Below are positions 13,955-22,229 of a stretch of 22,666 nt of DNA, one piece after another. Source of the DNA: Chryseosolibacter sp040902445 (lineage in GTDB: Bacteria > Bacteroidota > Bacteroidia > Cytophagales > Cyclobacteriaceae); assembly GCA_040902445.1 (NCBI GenBank), contig JBBDXJ010000206.1:1-22666 (forward strand). The letters run 5' to 3'. The notes beneath the pieces were generated by a model. That model saw nothing but the letters and a program-made list of their open reading frames with translations, was not told the DNA's origin and made no database searches. Within the stretch, counting starts at the first letter, position 1. Each line of letters begins with the position of its first letter. The position numbers and the translations under genes were made by a program.

Positions 13955-16834
13955 TTATATTTCCAATTGAAGTTTATACCTCCTCCATAGGATAACAATT
14001 AAAATTACCGCGAGTATAAAAATAGCAGCACCCATAATGGCTTCTGTTAATCTTTCAGATGGCGTGGTTAATGAAACAGGATCTGTTTTACCATTGACGA
14101 CAAAACCTGCCCAGAAAAGAGGAGCAGACATCGCTGGATAATCTTTAATAAATTCTCTTTTTGCATTGGATAAGGCCAGGTCTTTTGATTGCCCAAGTTT
14201 AAGGAATTGGTAAAATTTTGTCATCAGTAATGAAGTTGCCAGGTCCGGCACTTTCCACAAACTGATGACTGTGGAAGGCACACCGGCATACATAAACGCG
14301 CGTGATAAGCTCATCATACCTTCTCCGCGGTGAAGTTGGCCGATGCCCGATTCACATGCGCTGAGTACGGCCAAATCAGCATTCAATTCCATCGCATAAA
14401 GGTCATTTGCCGTAATTTCACTTACAGGAGAGGATGCGCGACTTGTAAACACAAGCCGGGAGAACAAGGGCCTTTTATCATTGATATAAGAATGAAGGGC
14501 CAGGTGCAACACTTTATATTGTGGAGCTTCCTTTCTGAACTCATCGGCGGTAGAGTTCGTGAATATCTTTGAGTTTTCACCGAAAAGATCCTGAATCGAC
14601 TCCACTTCATTAAGAGAACCTTTCAGTGGAGGAAAATGTTTGTTGTTGGTATAGTCTGCATTAAAACCGGCTAACGAGTGCCCCGATACGTCCATTTGTT
14701 TTTGTTCCCTCAATAAAGATGCGGATGCAGCATAGCTGATGGAAAACCGGTTCAGCAGCACATCCTTTTGATCACCATCAGAAAGGACTTCAAAAGGCAG
14801 ATAAAGCAATATCCCATGCGGAATGATGATGAGCGATTTGATCGATGAATCAAGGTGGTCAATCCAGGGAAGCGCCAATCTATTATATAGAATGTTTGAT
14901 TTCCTGGTGATTCCATTTGGATTCTTATTTCCTTTAATAATTAAATCACGCAGTCCGACCACCTGATCATGAAGGGAGTCTGAGGATGACGTATATATCC
15001 AGAATTTTTTGGGAGTAATGCAAACCATATAAATGGATGTATCACCGATAAAATATTGAATCATTGCCTGATCGCGACTTAGCAATTTAGTTTGAACGTC
15101 GTGAAGCGGGAGGATTTTATTTTGGATTCTCAGGTTATAGTACTGAGGATAAGAAGTTTCAATTTCTGTAAAAAGTGCCGCATGCGCTTTTTTAAGATCG
15201 CCTAAAACTCGCCTCTGGTTTGAAACTTCCTCCTGCTTTGATTCAGCCTTAAAAAGTTTTTCCTCTGCAACAGTAAGTTCCGCTTTCAATTCGCGTTCTC
15301 TTTCAAGCAAATTCCCGGGGATCCTTGAAAAGTCTTTTACCAGCTTCAGATGGTCCAGCAAAACGGCACTCTTGCTTTTGTCCATCAGTTCAAAACATTC
15401 ATTTAAGTATTTGATTTCTCCGGTTTTTCTATAAAGTTCATAGGCTATCCGGATGGATGTTTCATAAATTCGGACAGCTTCTTCACCGAGTACAACTTTA
15501 TCTTTTTCGAGGGTGAATTCGTTTCGCGTGCTATCGAGCAGTTGGATGGAGAGGAGGTTTGTTTTTTGTGCATCAATCAAATGGAATTCTGAGTTGGTTT
15601 TCAAATAGAGTTTGTTCAGAAGCAAAGCTTTTTGGTGAAGTAGCTCAAGCATTTCCTTATTTGAAGTTACAACCCGTAAAGACGGATTGTTTCTATATTC
15701 AGTAATTTTTATTTCTTCAGGACCTGTCAGACAATTAATTGCTTTTTGAATAAACATTAAAGAATTCTCTAAATCATCATTTTGTAGATGTAAATTACTT
15801 ATTGCCTTATAGATCCGGCCAGTAATATAGTGCTTCTCACCATTTGAGTTACGGACAATTTCAAGGGTTTTAAAAAATAGACTTAAGGATCTATTAAAAT
15901 CCTTTTCCTGTTGGGCTAGCTTTGCCAATCCTTGGTAAATTCTACTGGCGAGAATCGGATTATCTTTTAAAAATTGAATACTTTTCTGATAATAGAATTT
16001 GGCACTGTCGAAAGCTCCTTGAAGAATGAAATATTCCCCTATGGAGTTATATAAAACCAAGGCATGGCTGCGAACTGAGTGTTCTGTTAAAGAGGGCTGG
16101 TTGTTCAGATTTTTTATTGCCTGGGAAAAGTAGTAATGAGTTAAACTACTATTTCCAAGCTCCTGATAAGCAACAGCAATGTTTCTATAAATTAATAGAT
16201 AATTTGGGGTTTTTATTTTATCTCTGTAGCAATCGTAATAAGGAATGCTAGAAAGATACCCGTTTACGGCTGATTCATATTCTCCCTTGACCTGATAAAT
16301 GTACGCTTGATATTGAATGATTTGAAATATTCTTTTGCACTTTTCGACATTATCCTCAGTTCCCTTTATATAGTTTTCCAATTCTATTAGATTCTCCAGA
16401 GCATGGTCATATTTTCCAATGTCATTGAAATATACAGCTTGAATAAATTTTGTCTCGGCCTTTAGACTATCCTTTTTATTTGTGATATAGTCGCTGAATT
16501 TTTCAATAGAAGCGTATGCCTCATTAATATATTTTTGTACGTGGGAAAACTTATAACTGTAAAAGGCGGCCGAAGCTCTATAATGCTGAAGGTTGATCCA
16601 GATTAGTGCATTTTGTGAAGGGCCGTAATTTCGTATTAATACTTCCGCCTCGTTATATAATGAGTCACTCTTTTTAAAATTAGATTTCGCCAAGTTGTTG
16701 GCAGAATCAACAAGAGAAAAATAGATCCTTGGTAATTTGGATTGTGCGGTTACATCATATGAAAAAAAGAGCAACATGATTACCTCCACCAATAATCCAA
16801 AAGGTGTTAATAATCGATGCTGTGTTGCTTTCAT
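13955..16834 (-). CDS. Exported TPR-CHAT caspase-like protease with C-terminal membrane anchor
   Basis: This 959-aa protein begins with a hydrophobic signal (LLTPFGLLVEVIMLLFFSYDVTAQS). Residues ~35-480 are tandem TPR-like helix pairs (KYDHALENLIELENY, FDSAKFYYQKSIQFL, LENSLMFIQKAINCL), then a helical coiled-coil-like stretch (~515-560). A CHAT domain (~590-915) has the caspase-type dyad H781 in LHLALHS and C827 in LSACESGIG, plus GEGMMSLSRAFMYAGVPSTVISLWKVPD. A hydrophobic helix at ~931-950 precedes the basic tail RRYKLQLEI. The topology implied is a periplasmic sensor-protease anchored in the inner membrane. CHAT proteins in known systems are switched on by partners and cleave specific targets; target and trigger here are unknown. 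It overlaps the upstream lipoprotein gene by 4 bases (ATGA), so the two are translated together. The TPR region looks AT-rich compared with the + strand metabolic genes. Confidence 0.88.
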   Translation of the reverse strand: MKATQHRLLTPFGLLVEVIMLLFFSYDVTAQSKLPRIYFSLVDSANNLAKSNFKKSDSLYNEAEVLIRNYGPSQNALIWINLQHYRASAAFYSYKFSHVQKYINEAYASIEKFSDYITNKKDSLKAETKFIQAVYFNDIGKYDHALENLIELENYIKGTEDNVEKCKRIFQIIQYQAYIYQVKGEYESAVNGYLSSIPYYDCYRDKIKTPNYLLIYRNIAVAYQELGNSSLTHYYFSQAIKNLNNQPSLTEHSVRSHALVLYNSIGEYFILQGAFDSAKFYYQKSIQFLKDNPILASRIYQGLAKLAQQEKDFNRSLSLFFKTLEIVRNSNGEKHYITGRIYKAISNLHLQNDDLENSLMFIQKAINCLTGPEEIKITEYRNNPSLRVVTSNKEMLELLHQKALLLNKLYLKTNSEFHLIDAQKTNLLSIQLLDSTRNEFTLEKDKVVLGEEAVRIYETSIRIAYELYRKTGEIKYLNECFELMDKSKSAVLLDHLKLVKDFSRIPGNLLERERELKAELTVAEEKLFKAESKQEEVSNQRRVLGDLKKAHAALFTEIETSYPQYYNLRIQNKILPLHDVQTKLLSRDQAMIQYFIGDTSIYMVCITPKKFWIYTSSSDSLHDQVVGLRDLIIKGNKNPNGITRKSNILYNRLALPWIDHLDSSIKSLIIIPHGILLYLPFEVLSDGDQKDVLLNRFSISYAASASLLREQKQMDVSGHSLAGFNADYTNNKHFPPLKGSLNEVESIQDLFGENSKIFTNSTADEFRKEAPQYKVLHLALHSYINDKRPLFSRLVFTSRASSPVSEITANDLYAMELNADLAVLSACESGIGQLHRGEGMMSLSRAFMYAGVPSTVISLWKVPDLATSLLMTKFYQFLKLGQSKDLALSNAKREFIKDYPAMSAPLFWAGFVVNGKTDPVSLTTPSERLTEAIMGAAIFILAVILIVILWRRYKLQLEI

Positions 16835-17517
16835 TTATCGAATAAATAAGGTTTTCTTCCCTTGTCGATAAAAAATGGTAGTTCATATTTCTGAAGGCCT
16901 TCGCCAAAAAACTTGCCTTGAATTTTAAGAACATGTTTTTTTCCTGGTTTAAGTGCTTTTTCGTCAATTTTAAAAACCGTCCATCCTTCCATTTTGCCGG
17001 TTTGTTTTTCAGAAACAAGATCTTGACCACCAATACTTGCAGTAAGTCCCTGTGAATTCCTTGCAATGATCTGCATCATTGAGGGGCATTCGCAATGACC
17101 CGTAGAATCTTTCAGAGTCATTGATTCAAAGTCCTCTACAGGATCCCCTTCGTTTAGTGGTTCTTCTAGTGGTTGATTTACCGGAAGTTTAACTGAGAAT
17201 GTCTGATAGCAAGGACAGCAACATGCAATGAATGCATCCTGCGAAGGCTCATCTGCATTTTCATTCTGGCTGAGTGTAAATAGTGTTCTTAGTGATGTTT
17301 GGTCAGCATTTGGATTTTCTATCTCTGCTCTCAATGCAAGCGAGGAGGCCAGAATATACTTACTCCCTGATCTGTTATCAGGACTCGAATCAGATACGAT
17401 TGGATCAGGAATTTCTGCTGAGGACGAGGCATTTTTATTTTGACATGAATTAAGACATAAAACTATTGCAATTGCAAACATGAGCCTTGGCAGTGCCATG
17501 GAGATAATTTTTTTCAT
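16831..17517 (-). CDS. Cysteine-rich lipoprotein coupled to the CHAT gene
   Basis: I do not recognise this 228-aa family. A signal with lipobox ending at C25 (VLCLNSC) makes it a lipoprotein, followed by a Ser/Asp-rich linker (~26-50). The mature domain carries a dense cysteine set: ACCCPC (C99, C100, C101, C103) and GHCECP (H141, C142, C144). These could form a metal or Fe-S site or a disulfide cluster. The C-terminal ~80 residues (GWTVFKIDEKALKPGKKHVLKIQGKF) look like a beta-sandwich or adhesin-type domain. Its stop overlaps the CHAT start in ATGA, a strong sign that the two products act together, perhaps as sensor or regulator and protease. The promoter should lie in the 157-base divergent gap to the glycosidase gene. 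Confidence 0.8.
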   Translation of the reverse strand: MKKIISMALPRLMFAIAIVLCLNSCQNKNASSSAEIPDPIVSDSSPDNRSGSKYILASSLALRAEIENPNADQTSLRTLFTLSQNENADEPSQDAFIACCCPCYQTFSVKLPVNQPLEEPLNEGDPVEDFESMTLKDSTGHCECPSMMQIIARNSQGLTASIGGQDLVSEKQTGKMEGWTVFKIDEKALKPGKKHVLKIQGKFFGEGLQKYELPFFIDKGRKPYLFDK

Positions 17518-17530
17518 AGGGGTTTTATTT

Positions 17531-17593
17531 AGGGTTAGGATATGGGAATTTAACGAAAGAACTATATATTCCCTAACTCCTTTAGGTTAAATT
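17531..17593. promoter_or_regulatory. Nested inverted repeats in the divergent gap
   Basis: AATTTAAC at 17547-17554 is the exact reverse complement of 17586-17593. Between and around them GTTAGG (17534-17539) faces CCTAAC (17572-17577), and GGGAA (17544-17548) faces TTCCC (17569-17573). The arms interleave, so not all can pair at once. The site lies ahead of the lipoprotein-CHAT operon and could be an operator or leader structure. AT-rich sequence makes chance pairing easy. Confidence 0.25.
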
Positions 17594-17674
17594 AAGTACA
17601 GTAATAATAATGACGAAACAGATTTTATGCATTTCATTCCGGATGCCGATTGCCGATAAGATGTTTGCAGGATT

Positions 17675-20077
17675 ATGAATAAACTAAATTTTTGTTTGAC
17701 CCTTTTATCGCTGGTATTCATTTGCTGCTCCGAAAAAACCAACGAAGACGATTATAGCAACCGGCTTTCAAAGCTTCCATCGATAGAAGGAACAGCGCAG
17801 TACCTGCCTTCTCCATTTGTCACGGCGGGAGATCGCGTTTATATGGTGGGACACCAGGACGGGTCATTTCCTGATCTGGGCTGGCATATCCAGGGAGAGA
17901 TGGGTGGAATCTGGGATCATCCTGTTAAACTCATGGATGGCTTTGCAGCCAGTATCGCCGTTAAGGGCAGCAATGATTTATTTTGTCTGAATAGAGCAGA
18001 AAATTTTATAAACTATCCAATAGGCAATAGCCATCACTATTCCTGGGATAAAGAAAATTTAACGGTTACCCGTTTCCAATTTGTTCCCGACGGGCTGGAA
18101 GGAATTATTATTGAATTCAGGATCGGGAATCAGGCACCGGAACGTAAGGAAATCGTTTTTTCCTTTACCGGGATGGTCGACTTGCGGCCAACGTGGCTGG
18201 GCGAACGAACGAACATGATCGATGCAAAGGATGAGGTTTCTTTTGACGAAAAACTGGCCGCAGTAATAGCGAAGGATCAAAATAATCCCTGGTATGTTGC
18301 AATTGGCTCATCGGGAAAGGGTCGAGATTATAGTGAAGAAGGTATCGCGTGCCAGCCCGTCGATCGTAAAGGTTCAGGCATAGACGCAACATTAACCTTT
18401 TCCATAGAATTAAAGTCAAATCAAGAGGAGGTGATAACGATATTTATCGCAGGCTCTTACGAATCGGAAAATGCACTCCGGAAAACTTATGCATTGTTGA
18501 AACAGGGAAAAGATTCAAAATTGACCGAAAAAATCCGGCGGTATGAAAAGATAGACAGCATTTCACACCTCACCATCCCGGACAAGGATCTGGAACAAAT
18601 GTATGAGTGGCTGAAGTACAATACGGATTGGCTTGTGCGGGATGTTCCGGAGCAAGGACGCGGGCTGAGCGCAGGCCTGCCGGACTACCCATGGTGGTTT
18701 GGGGCGGATATGGCTTATTCGCTACAAGGTATATTGGCCACCGGCGATCACGCACTCGCGAGGAATTCAATTATTTTATTGAACAGAATATCGCAGAAAA
18801 CTAACGGCAATGGGCGCATCATTCATGAAGTGTCTACCAACGGCTCGGTTTACAATGCCGGGAATGTCAATGAAACAGCTCAATTCATCAGCGTTCTGAT
18901 GGCTTATTTCGCATGGACAGGAGATAAAGAATTGATGGTCAAACTTTTTCCTGACATAGAAAAAGGAATGAAGTGGTTACTCGAGGATATGGATCCCGAC
19001 GGTAACGGCTACCCCAATGGAAGTGGCATGATGGAGATACCCGGGTTGGATACTGAAATGATTGATGTGGCCGTCTACACGCAACAGGCTCTGGAAGCTG
19101 CGGCAGAAATAGCACGCACATTGGGAGAGATGGAGATCGCAGCAGATTATCAGAAAAGGGCCCAGGCTCTGAAATTAAAGATCAACAAAGAATGGTGGAA
19201 TCCGCAGGATCAATCCTTTGGAGACTTCAGGGGGACCGTTGCTGAAGCAAAGCCAATTGTTGAAGCCGCCCTCATTCGGGCCGATACTCTTAATAAACCG
19301 TGGGCAGTTGACGAATTAAAAGAAACCAAAAAGAATTTAAGACGATATCCTTCCGATCAGCACGTGCCTCATGTGGTTTACCATAATTGGGTTGTGAATA
19401 CGCCGATGGAAACCGGAATTGCGGATTTCGAAAAAGGGCAAAAAGCACTTAGGACAGCCATGAAATATGAAAATCCATTTGGAGTTTTTGTTACTGGTAT
19501 TGACCGGTCGGATGACCCCGACAGCGTGGTGCTGAAATCAAGAAAAAAAACATTTTCGTATACCGGGGCAGTCATGACACTGCCTACCGGTGTTCAGGCC
19601 GTGGCCGCCGCCCGTTACGGTTCTCCGGAAGATGCTTTGGCTTATTTAAAGAAACTTCAGAGATCTTTCAGTTATGCTCTACCCGGATCGATGTATGAGG
19701 TTTCACCTGATTTTGGTATGGTCACACAAGGCTGGAATATTTACGGTGTGGCTGTTCCGCTAGTCAACCATTTTTTTGGGATCCAGCCGAAAGCATATGA
19801 AAAAACAGTTTGCATTTCACCGCGAATGCCCCTGTCCTGGAAAGAAGCATCCCTTGAAAATGTAAAGGTCGGTAGTAATGCGCTTAGCCTGACCGTGCAC
19901 CAAAAAGAAGATCACAATGAATATCGCATCCGGCAAACCCAGCCCGATTGGAGAGTTATTGTGGATATAAAAAATGCGAGAAAAGTAGTAATGAATAATG
20001 AGCAGCAAGATCTGGACGCTGGCGCCGATTCCATAGTCACGCAGGGCCGGGAAATAACTTTACAAATTTATGATTAG
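17675..20077 (+). CDS. Lipoprotein six-hairpin glycosidase, glycogen-debranching-like
   Basis: This 800-aa protein has a lipoprotein signal (MNKLNFCLTLLSLVFICC; C17 or C18). An N-terminal beta-sandwich-like domain (~35-290) precedes an (alpha/alpha)6-barrel domain (~300-740) and a small beta tail. Barrel signatures are GLPDYPWWFGADMAYSLQG (WWFGAD at 340-345), YNAGNVNETAQF (E400), DMDPDGNGYPNGSGMME and the long helices after it. These resemble amylo-alpha-1,6-glucosidase/GH15-like debranching families, which hydrolyse alpha-linked glycans. The acidic residues that catalyse here cannot be fixed by eye, so the substrate is open. It is surface- or periplasm-anchored but has no SusC/SusD pair beside it. 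It is convergent with the serine hydrolase gene; the 90-base gap between them shows only a T-rich stretch. Confidence 0.8.
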   Translation: MNKLNFCLTLLSLVFICCSEKTNEDDYSNRLSKLPSIEGTAQYLPSPFVTAGDRVYMVGHQDGSFPDLGWHIQGEMGGIWDHPVKLMDGFAASIAVKGSNDLFCLNRAENFINYPIGNSHHYSWDKENLTVTRFQFVPDGLEGIIIEFRIGNQAPERKEIVFSFTGMVDLRPTWLGERTNMIDAKDEVSFDEKLAAVIAKDQNNPWYVAIGSSGKGRDYSEEGIACQPVDRKGSGIDATLTFSIELKSNQEEVITIFIAGSYESENALRKTYALLKQGKDSKLTEKIRRYEKIDSISHLTIPDKDLEQMYEWLKYNTDWLVRDVPEQGRGLSAGLPDYPWWFGADMAYSLQGILATGDHALARNSIILLNRISQKTNGNGRIIHEVSTNGSVYNAGNVNETAQFISVLMAYFAWTGDKELMVKLFPDIEKGMKWLLEDMDPDGNGYPNGSGMMEIPGLDTEMIDVAVYTQQALEAAAEIARTLGEMEIAADYQKRAQALKLKINKEWWNPQDQSFGDFRGTVAEAKPIVEAALIRADTLNKPWAVDELKETKKNLRRYPSDQHVPHVVYHNWVVNTPMETGIADFEKGQKALRTAMKYENPFGVFVTGIDRSDDPDSVVLKSRKKTFSYTGAVMTLPTGVQAVAAARYGSPEDALAYLKKLQRSFSYALPGSMYEVSPDFGMVTQGWNIYGVAVPLVNHFFGIQPKAYEKTVCISPRMPLSWKEASLENVKVGSNALSLTVHQKEDHNEYRIRQTQPDWRVIVDIKNARKVVMNNEQQDLDAGADSIVTQGREITLQIYD

Positions 20078-20167
20078 GTCATTATTTTTTTAACTGGATA
20101 TTATTCTCAATTGCCTTGAATGATAGTTCGTCCATGAGAGCATAAACGCGATACGGTAAAAGACCCT

Positions 20168-21352
20168 TTATTCTATTGAGTTTATTACCATTTTTACGAG
20201 CTCGCCGAGTTTGGCAGACTCCAACCACCTTACAACAATAACAAGATCATGGTCATTGTCGATAACAATGTAGTTGCCACCAAAACCACTGGCGGTGTAA
20301 ATGTTTTTTGAGATATTCCCCAATTGATTCTCCGCGTTTGTCCACCACATCAATCCATAAGATTTATTTGGCACAGAAGGTTGATGCGCGGAATTAACCC
20401 ACTGTTCTGAGATCAGCTGCTGGTTTTTCCATTTTCCTTTCCTGAGAAACAGCAATCCAAACCGCGCGTGGTCCAATGTGTTTATGAACAATCCCCCACC
20501 AAAATGTCCGCCTCCGCTGACAGACTGCATCATCAGTCCATCAATATTTACAAATGAATTGTCATAACCATACCATCGCCAGGTTTGGGAGGCGCCTATC
20601 GGGTCCATTATTCTTTCTTTCAAAACCACGGGTAATGGTTTTCTCCATACTTGTAATAACGAATAAGCCAGGACATTCACCCGCACATCATTGTACTCAA
20701 ATTGTGTCCCGGGCTCCAGCATTTTCCGGTTTTTCCAATCTGCGACACTACCTTCCTTTGGAGGGCGGTCCGCCCAATCACACAGATCAAATAAGCATCC
20801 GGACCAATCGGAGGATTGATCCAATAAATGTCTCCAGGTTATTTTACCATTGTGGTCACCCTCGAAGGTTTCATCCCAAACATACTCCTTAACCCGGTCG
20901 TCAATATTCTTGATAAGTTTGTTGTCGACCGCCAGGCCTGCCATACTCGACAGATAACTTTTCGTTGCACTGAAGGTCATGTCAACCCGGTTAACATCTC
21001 CCCACTGCGCGACGATATAGCCATTTCTTATAATTACCCCGGCCGGTTTCCCTCTTGGCCTCATTGGACCCATTATCCGGTAGTTCGGCTCATTTGTATA
21101 TGACTTTAAATTCGCCACCCGAAGATCATAATCAATTTTTGCCTCGTTCATCATGGCAAATTTCACGGCGCTATCAATCATTTGGGCTTTCATTCTTAAC
21201 TCGCCGGGTTTGCGACTTTGCCAGACGACTTCAGGATAATATGATCCCTGTGAGTATAAGGTAAAGGATGCTACTCCAAGGGTAGTGACCAAACACCATT
21301 TTATAGAATTTCTGATAAAGCCTGATTTGAGATATCTGATCTTAATATTCAT
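20168..21352 (-). CDS. Exported serine hydrolase, class C beta-lactamase-like
   Basis: I place the start at ATG 21352 (394 aa), with a signal segment FIRNSIKWCLVTTLGVASFTLYSQG. An ATG two codons earlier (21358) is equally possible. The frame runs back to a GTG at 21439, but that would lie upstream of the promoter-like pair. The fold is the penicillin-binding/class C beta-lactamase type: S-x-x-K as SATK (S128, K131 in this numbering), the Tyr motif FEYND (Y220), and SGGGHFGGGLFIN and TASGFGGNYIVID in place of the KTG strand region. Relatives include esterases, D-amino-acid peptidases and lactamases, so the substrate cannot be named. An extra motif, DWSGCLFDLCDW, has two cysteines that may form a disulfide in the periplasm. 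Confidence 0.88.
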   Translation of the reverse strand: MNIKIRYLKSGFIRNSIKWCLVTTLGVASFTLYSQGSYYPEVVWQSRKPGELRMKAQMIDSAVKFAMMNEAKIDYDLRVANLKSYTNEPNYRIMGPMRPRGKPAGVIIRNGYIVAQWGDVNRVDMTFSATKSYLSSMAGLAVDNKLIKNIDDRVKEYVWDETFEGDHNGKITWRHLLDQSSDWSGCLFDLCDWADRPPKEGSVADWKNRKMLEPGTQFEYNDVRVNVLAYSLLQVWRKPLPVVLKERIMDPIGASQTWRWYGYDNSFVNIDGLMMQSVSGGGHFGGGLFINTLDHARFGLLFLRKGKWKNQQLISEQWVNSAHQPSVPNKSYGLMWWTNAENQLGNISKNIYTASGFGGNYIVIDNDHDLVIVVRWLESAKLGELVKMVINSIE

Positions 21353-21385
21353 AAGCATGAGTGTTATTTCAAGACAAAAATCCGT

Positions 21386-21418
21386 AAAATTTAGCTGGCC
21401 TGCTCTGATCTGTTCAAA
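21386..21418 (-). promoter_or_regulatory. Bacteroidota-type promoter candidate for the serine hydrolase gene
   Basis: On the - strand TTTG (21415-21418) is followed after 21 bases by TAAATTTT (21386-21393). This matches the Bacteroidota -33 TTTG and -7 TAnnTTTG elements except for the last base. Transcription would begin near 21378, about 25 bases before the chosen ATG, which supports the shorter start. Confidence 0.4.
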
Positions 21419-21508
21419 ATAAAATATCTTTTTATGCACTACTAAAAATTTGGCAGTGAATATTTTAACAGGCTCGTAACAACAGGGCTAAAAATTACAC
21501 CGACCTTA

Positions 21509-21676
21509 TTAGCTGAAATCGACTTTCAATCCCAGTTCCGAATCGATACCATCCAGAATAAAACCGCGGATAGTATCTTGTCTTACGGTAACTATGTAAC
21601 CGGGGCTGAGACTTTGCGAAAAAAGGCTGCTGGGAATGCCCGTCAAAGTAAGTGCCAGTGCGAGCAGGGTTTTCAT
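21509..21676 (-). pseudogene. Orphan 55-codon N-terminal fragment of a secreted protein
   Basis: On the - strand ATG 21676 opens a 55-codon frame ending in TAATAA. The product starts with a good signal peptide (MKTLLALALTLTGIPSSLFSQ), then reads LSPGYIVTVRQDTIRGFILDG. That pattern (PGYIVT, then DT-x-RGFI) is familiar from the start of longer Bacteroidota exported proteins, which run on for hundreds of residues. Here it stops after KVDFS, and nothing similar continues in other frames, so it looks like a truncated relic. A genuine short secreted peptide is the alternative. It lies 12 bases after the DinB-like gene on the same strand. Confidence 0.5.
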
Positions 21677-21688
21677 TAGTTTAATGTT

Positions 21689-22216
21689 CTATTTCACCCC
21701 TTTTTCTGCATCCCACCATCCGTTCTTCTTCCGGATGTAAACAATTTGCCCGGTGTGATACGCATTATGCGAAGCGATGTTTGCTATTGATTTGCTCCAT
21801 TGTTTTAGTTGTTCGTCGGTGGCTTTTTCGACTGCTCGCTCCCATGCGGTTTGAACACTATCGATCTTTATAATGGAACGTTCCCAACCTTTTTCATCAA
21901 GTACCTTAAAGGTAGCTTCATTGTCTCCATTGAAGTCTGGAGGCGTGTTTCCGTGAAAACCCGTCAGGTTCCTTTCATTCCAGAATATAAGGTGTGACAC
22001 CAACTGACCTATGGAATGGTTGTCCGTGCTGTCTCTCCAGTTTGCCTGCTCCGCAGTGAGACTTTGCACCGCAATATTGACAGGCACATACCAATCTTTA
22101 TTTGTATGAGAATTTTTCAATTGATCAAGGAGAAGTGATCTAACCGATCGGTTCTCATTTTTATTCGAACAGCTTGTAATTCCTATCAAAAGTCCTATTA
22201 AGATGATTGCCTTCAT
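21689..22216 (-). CDS. DinB-fold lipoprotein
   Basis: This 175-aa protein has a lipoprotein signal (MKAIILIGLLIGITSC, lipidated C16) ahead of a complete DinB/YfiT-type four-helix bundle. The metal triad is visible as H75 (LVSHLIFWNERN) and H150 and H154 (ASHNAYHTGQIVYIRKK), with WRDSTDNHSIGQL typical of the first helices. Cytoplasmic relatives are metal-dependent, thiol-linked transferases or hydrolases (bacillithiol and mycothiol users). Export as a lipoprotein means a cytosolic thiol cofactor is unlikely, so function is unknown. It starts 13 bases after the phzF-like stop, suggesting one operon. Confidence 0.85.
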   Translation of the reverse strand: MKAIILIGLLIGITSCSNKNENRSVRSLLLDQLKNSHTNKDWYVPVNIAVQSLTAEQANWRDSTDNHSIGQLVSHLIFWNERNLTGFHGNTPPDFNGDNEATFKVLDEKGWERSIIKIDSVQTAWERAVEKATDEQLKQWSKSIANIASHNAYHTGQIVYIRKKNGWWDAEKGVK

Positions 22217-22229
22217 ATTTTTTGCACTT

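Noticed and set aside
13905..13985. Short - strand frame overlapping the CHAT 3' end (LSYGGINFNWKYKG...)
   Set aside because: It is about 37 codons, overlaps the CHAT stop in another frame, has no good start, and has no supporting features.
21353..21439. Upstream extension of the serine hydrolase gene to a GTG at 21439
   Set aside because: It adds 29 residues ahead of the signal peptide, uses a poor start, and would lie upstream of or across the promoter-like TTTG/TAAATTTT pair.
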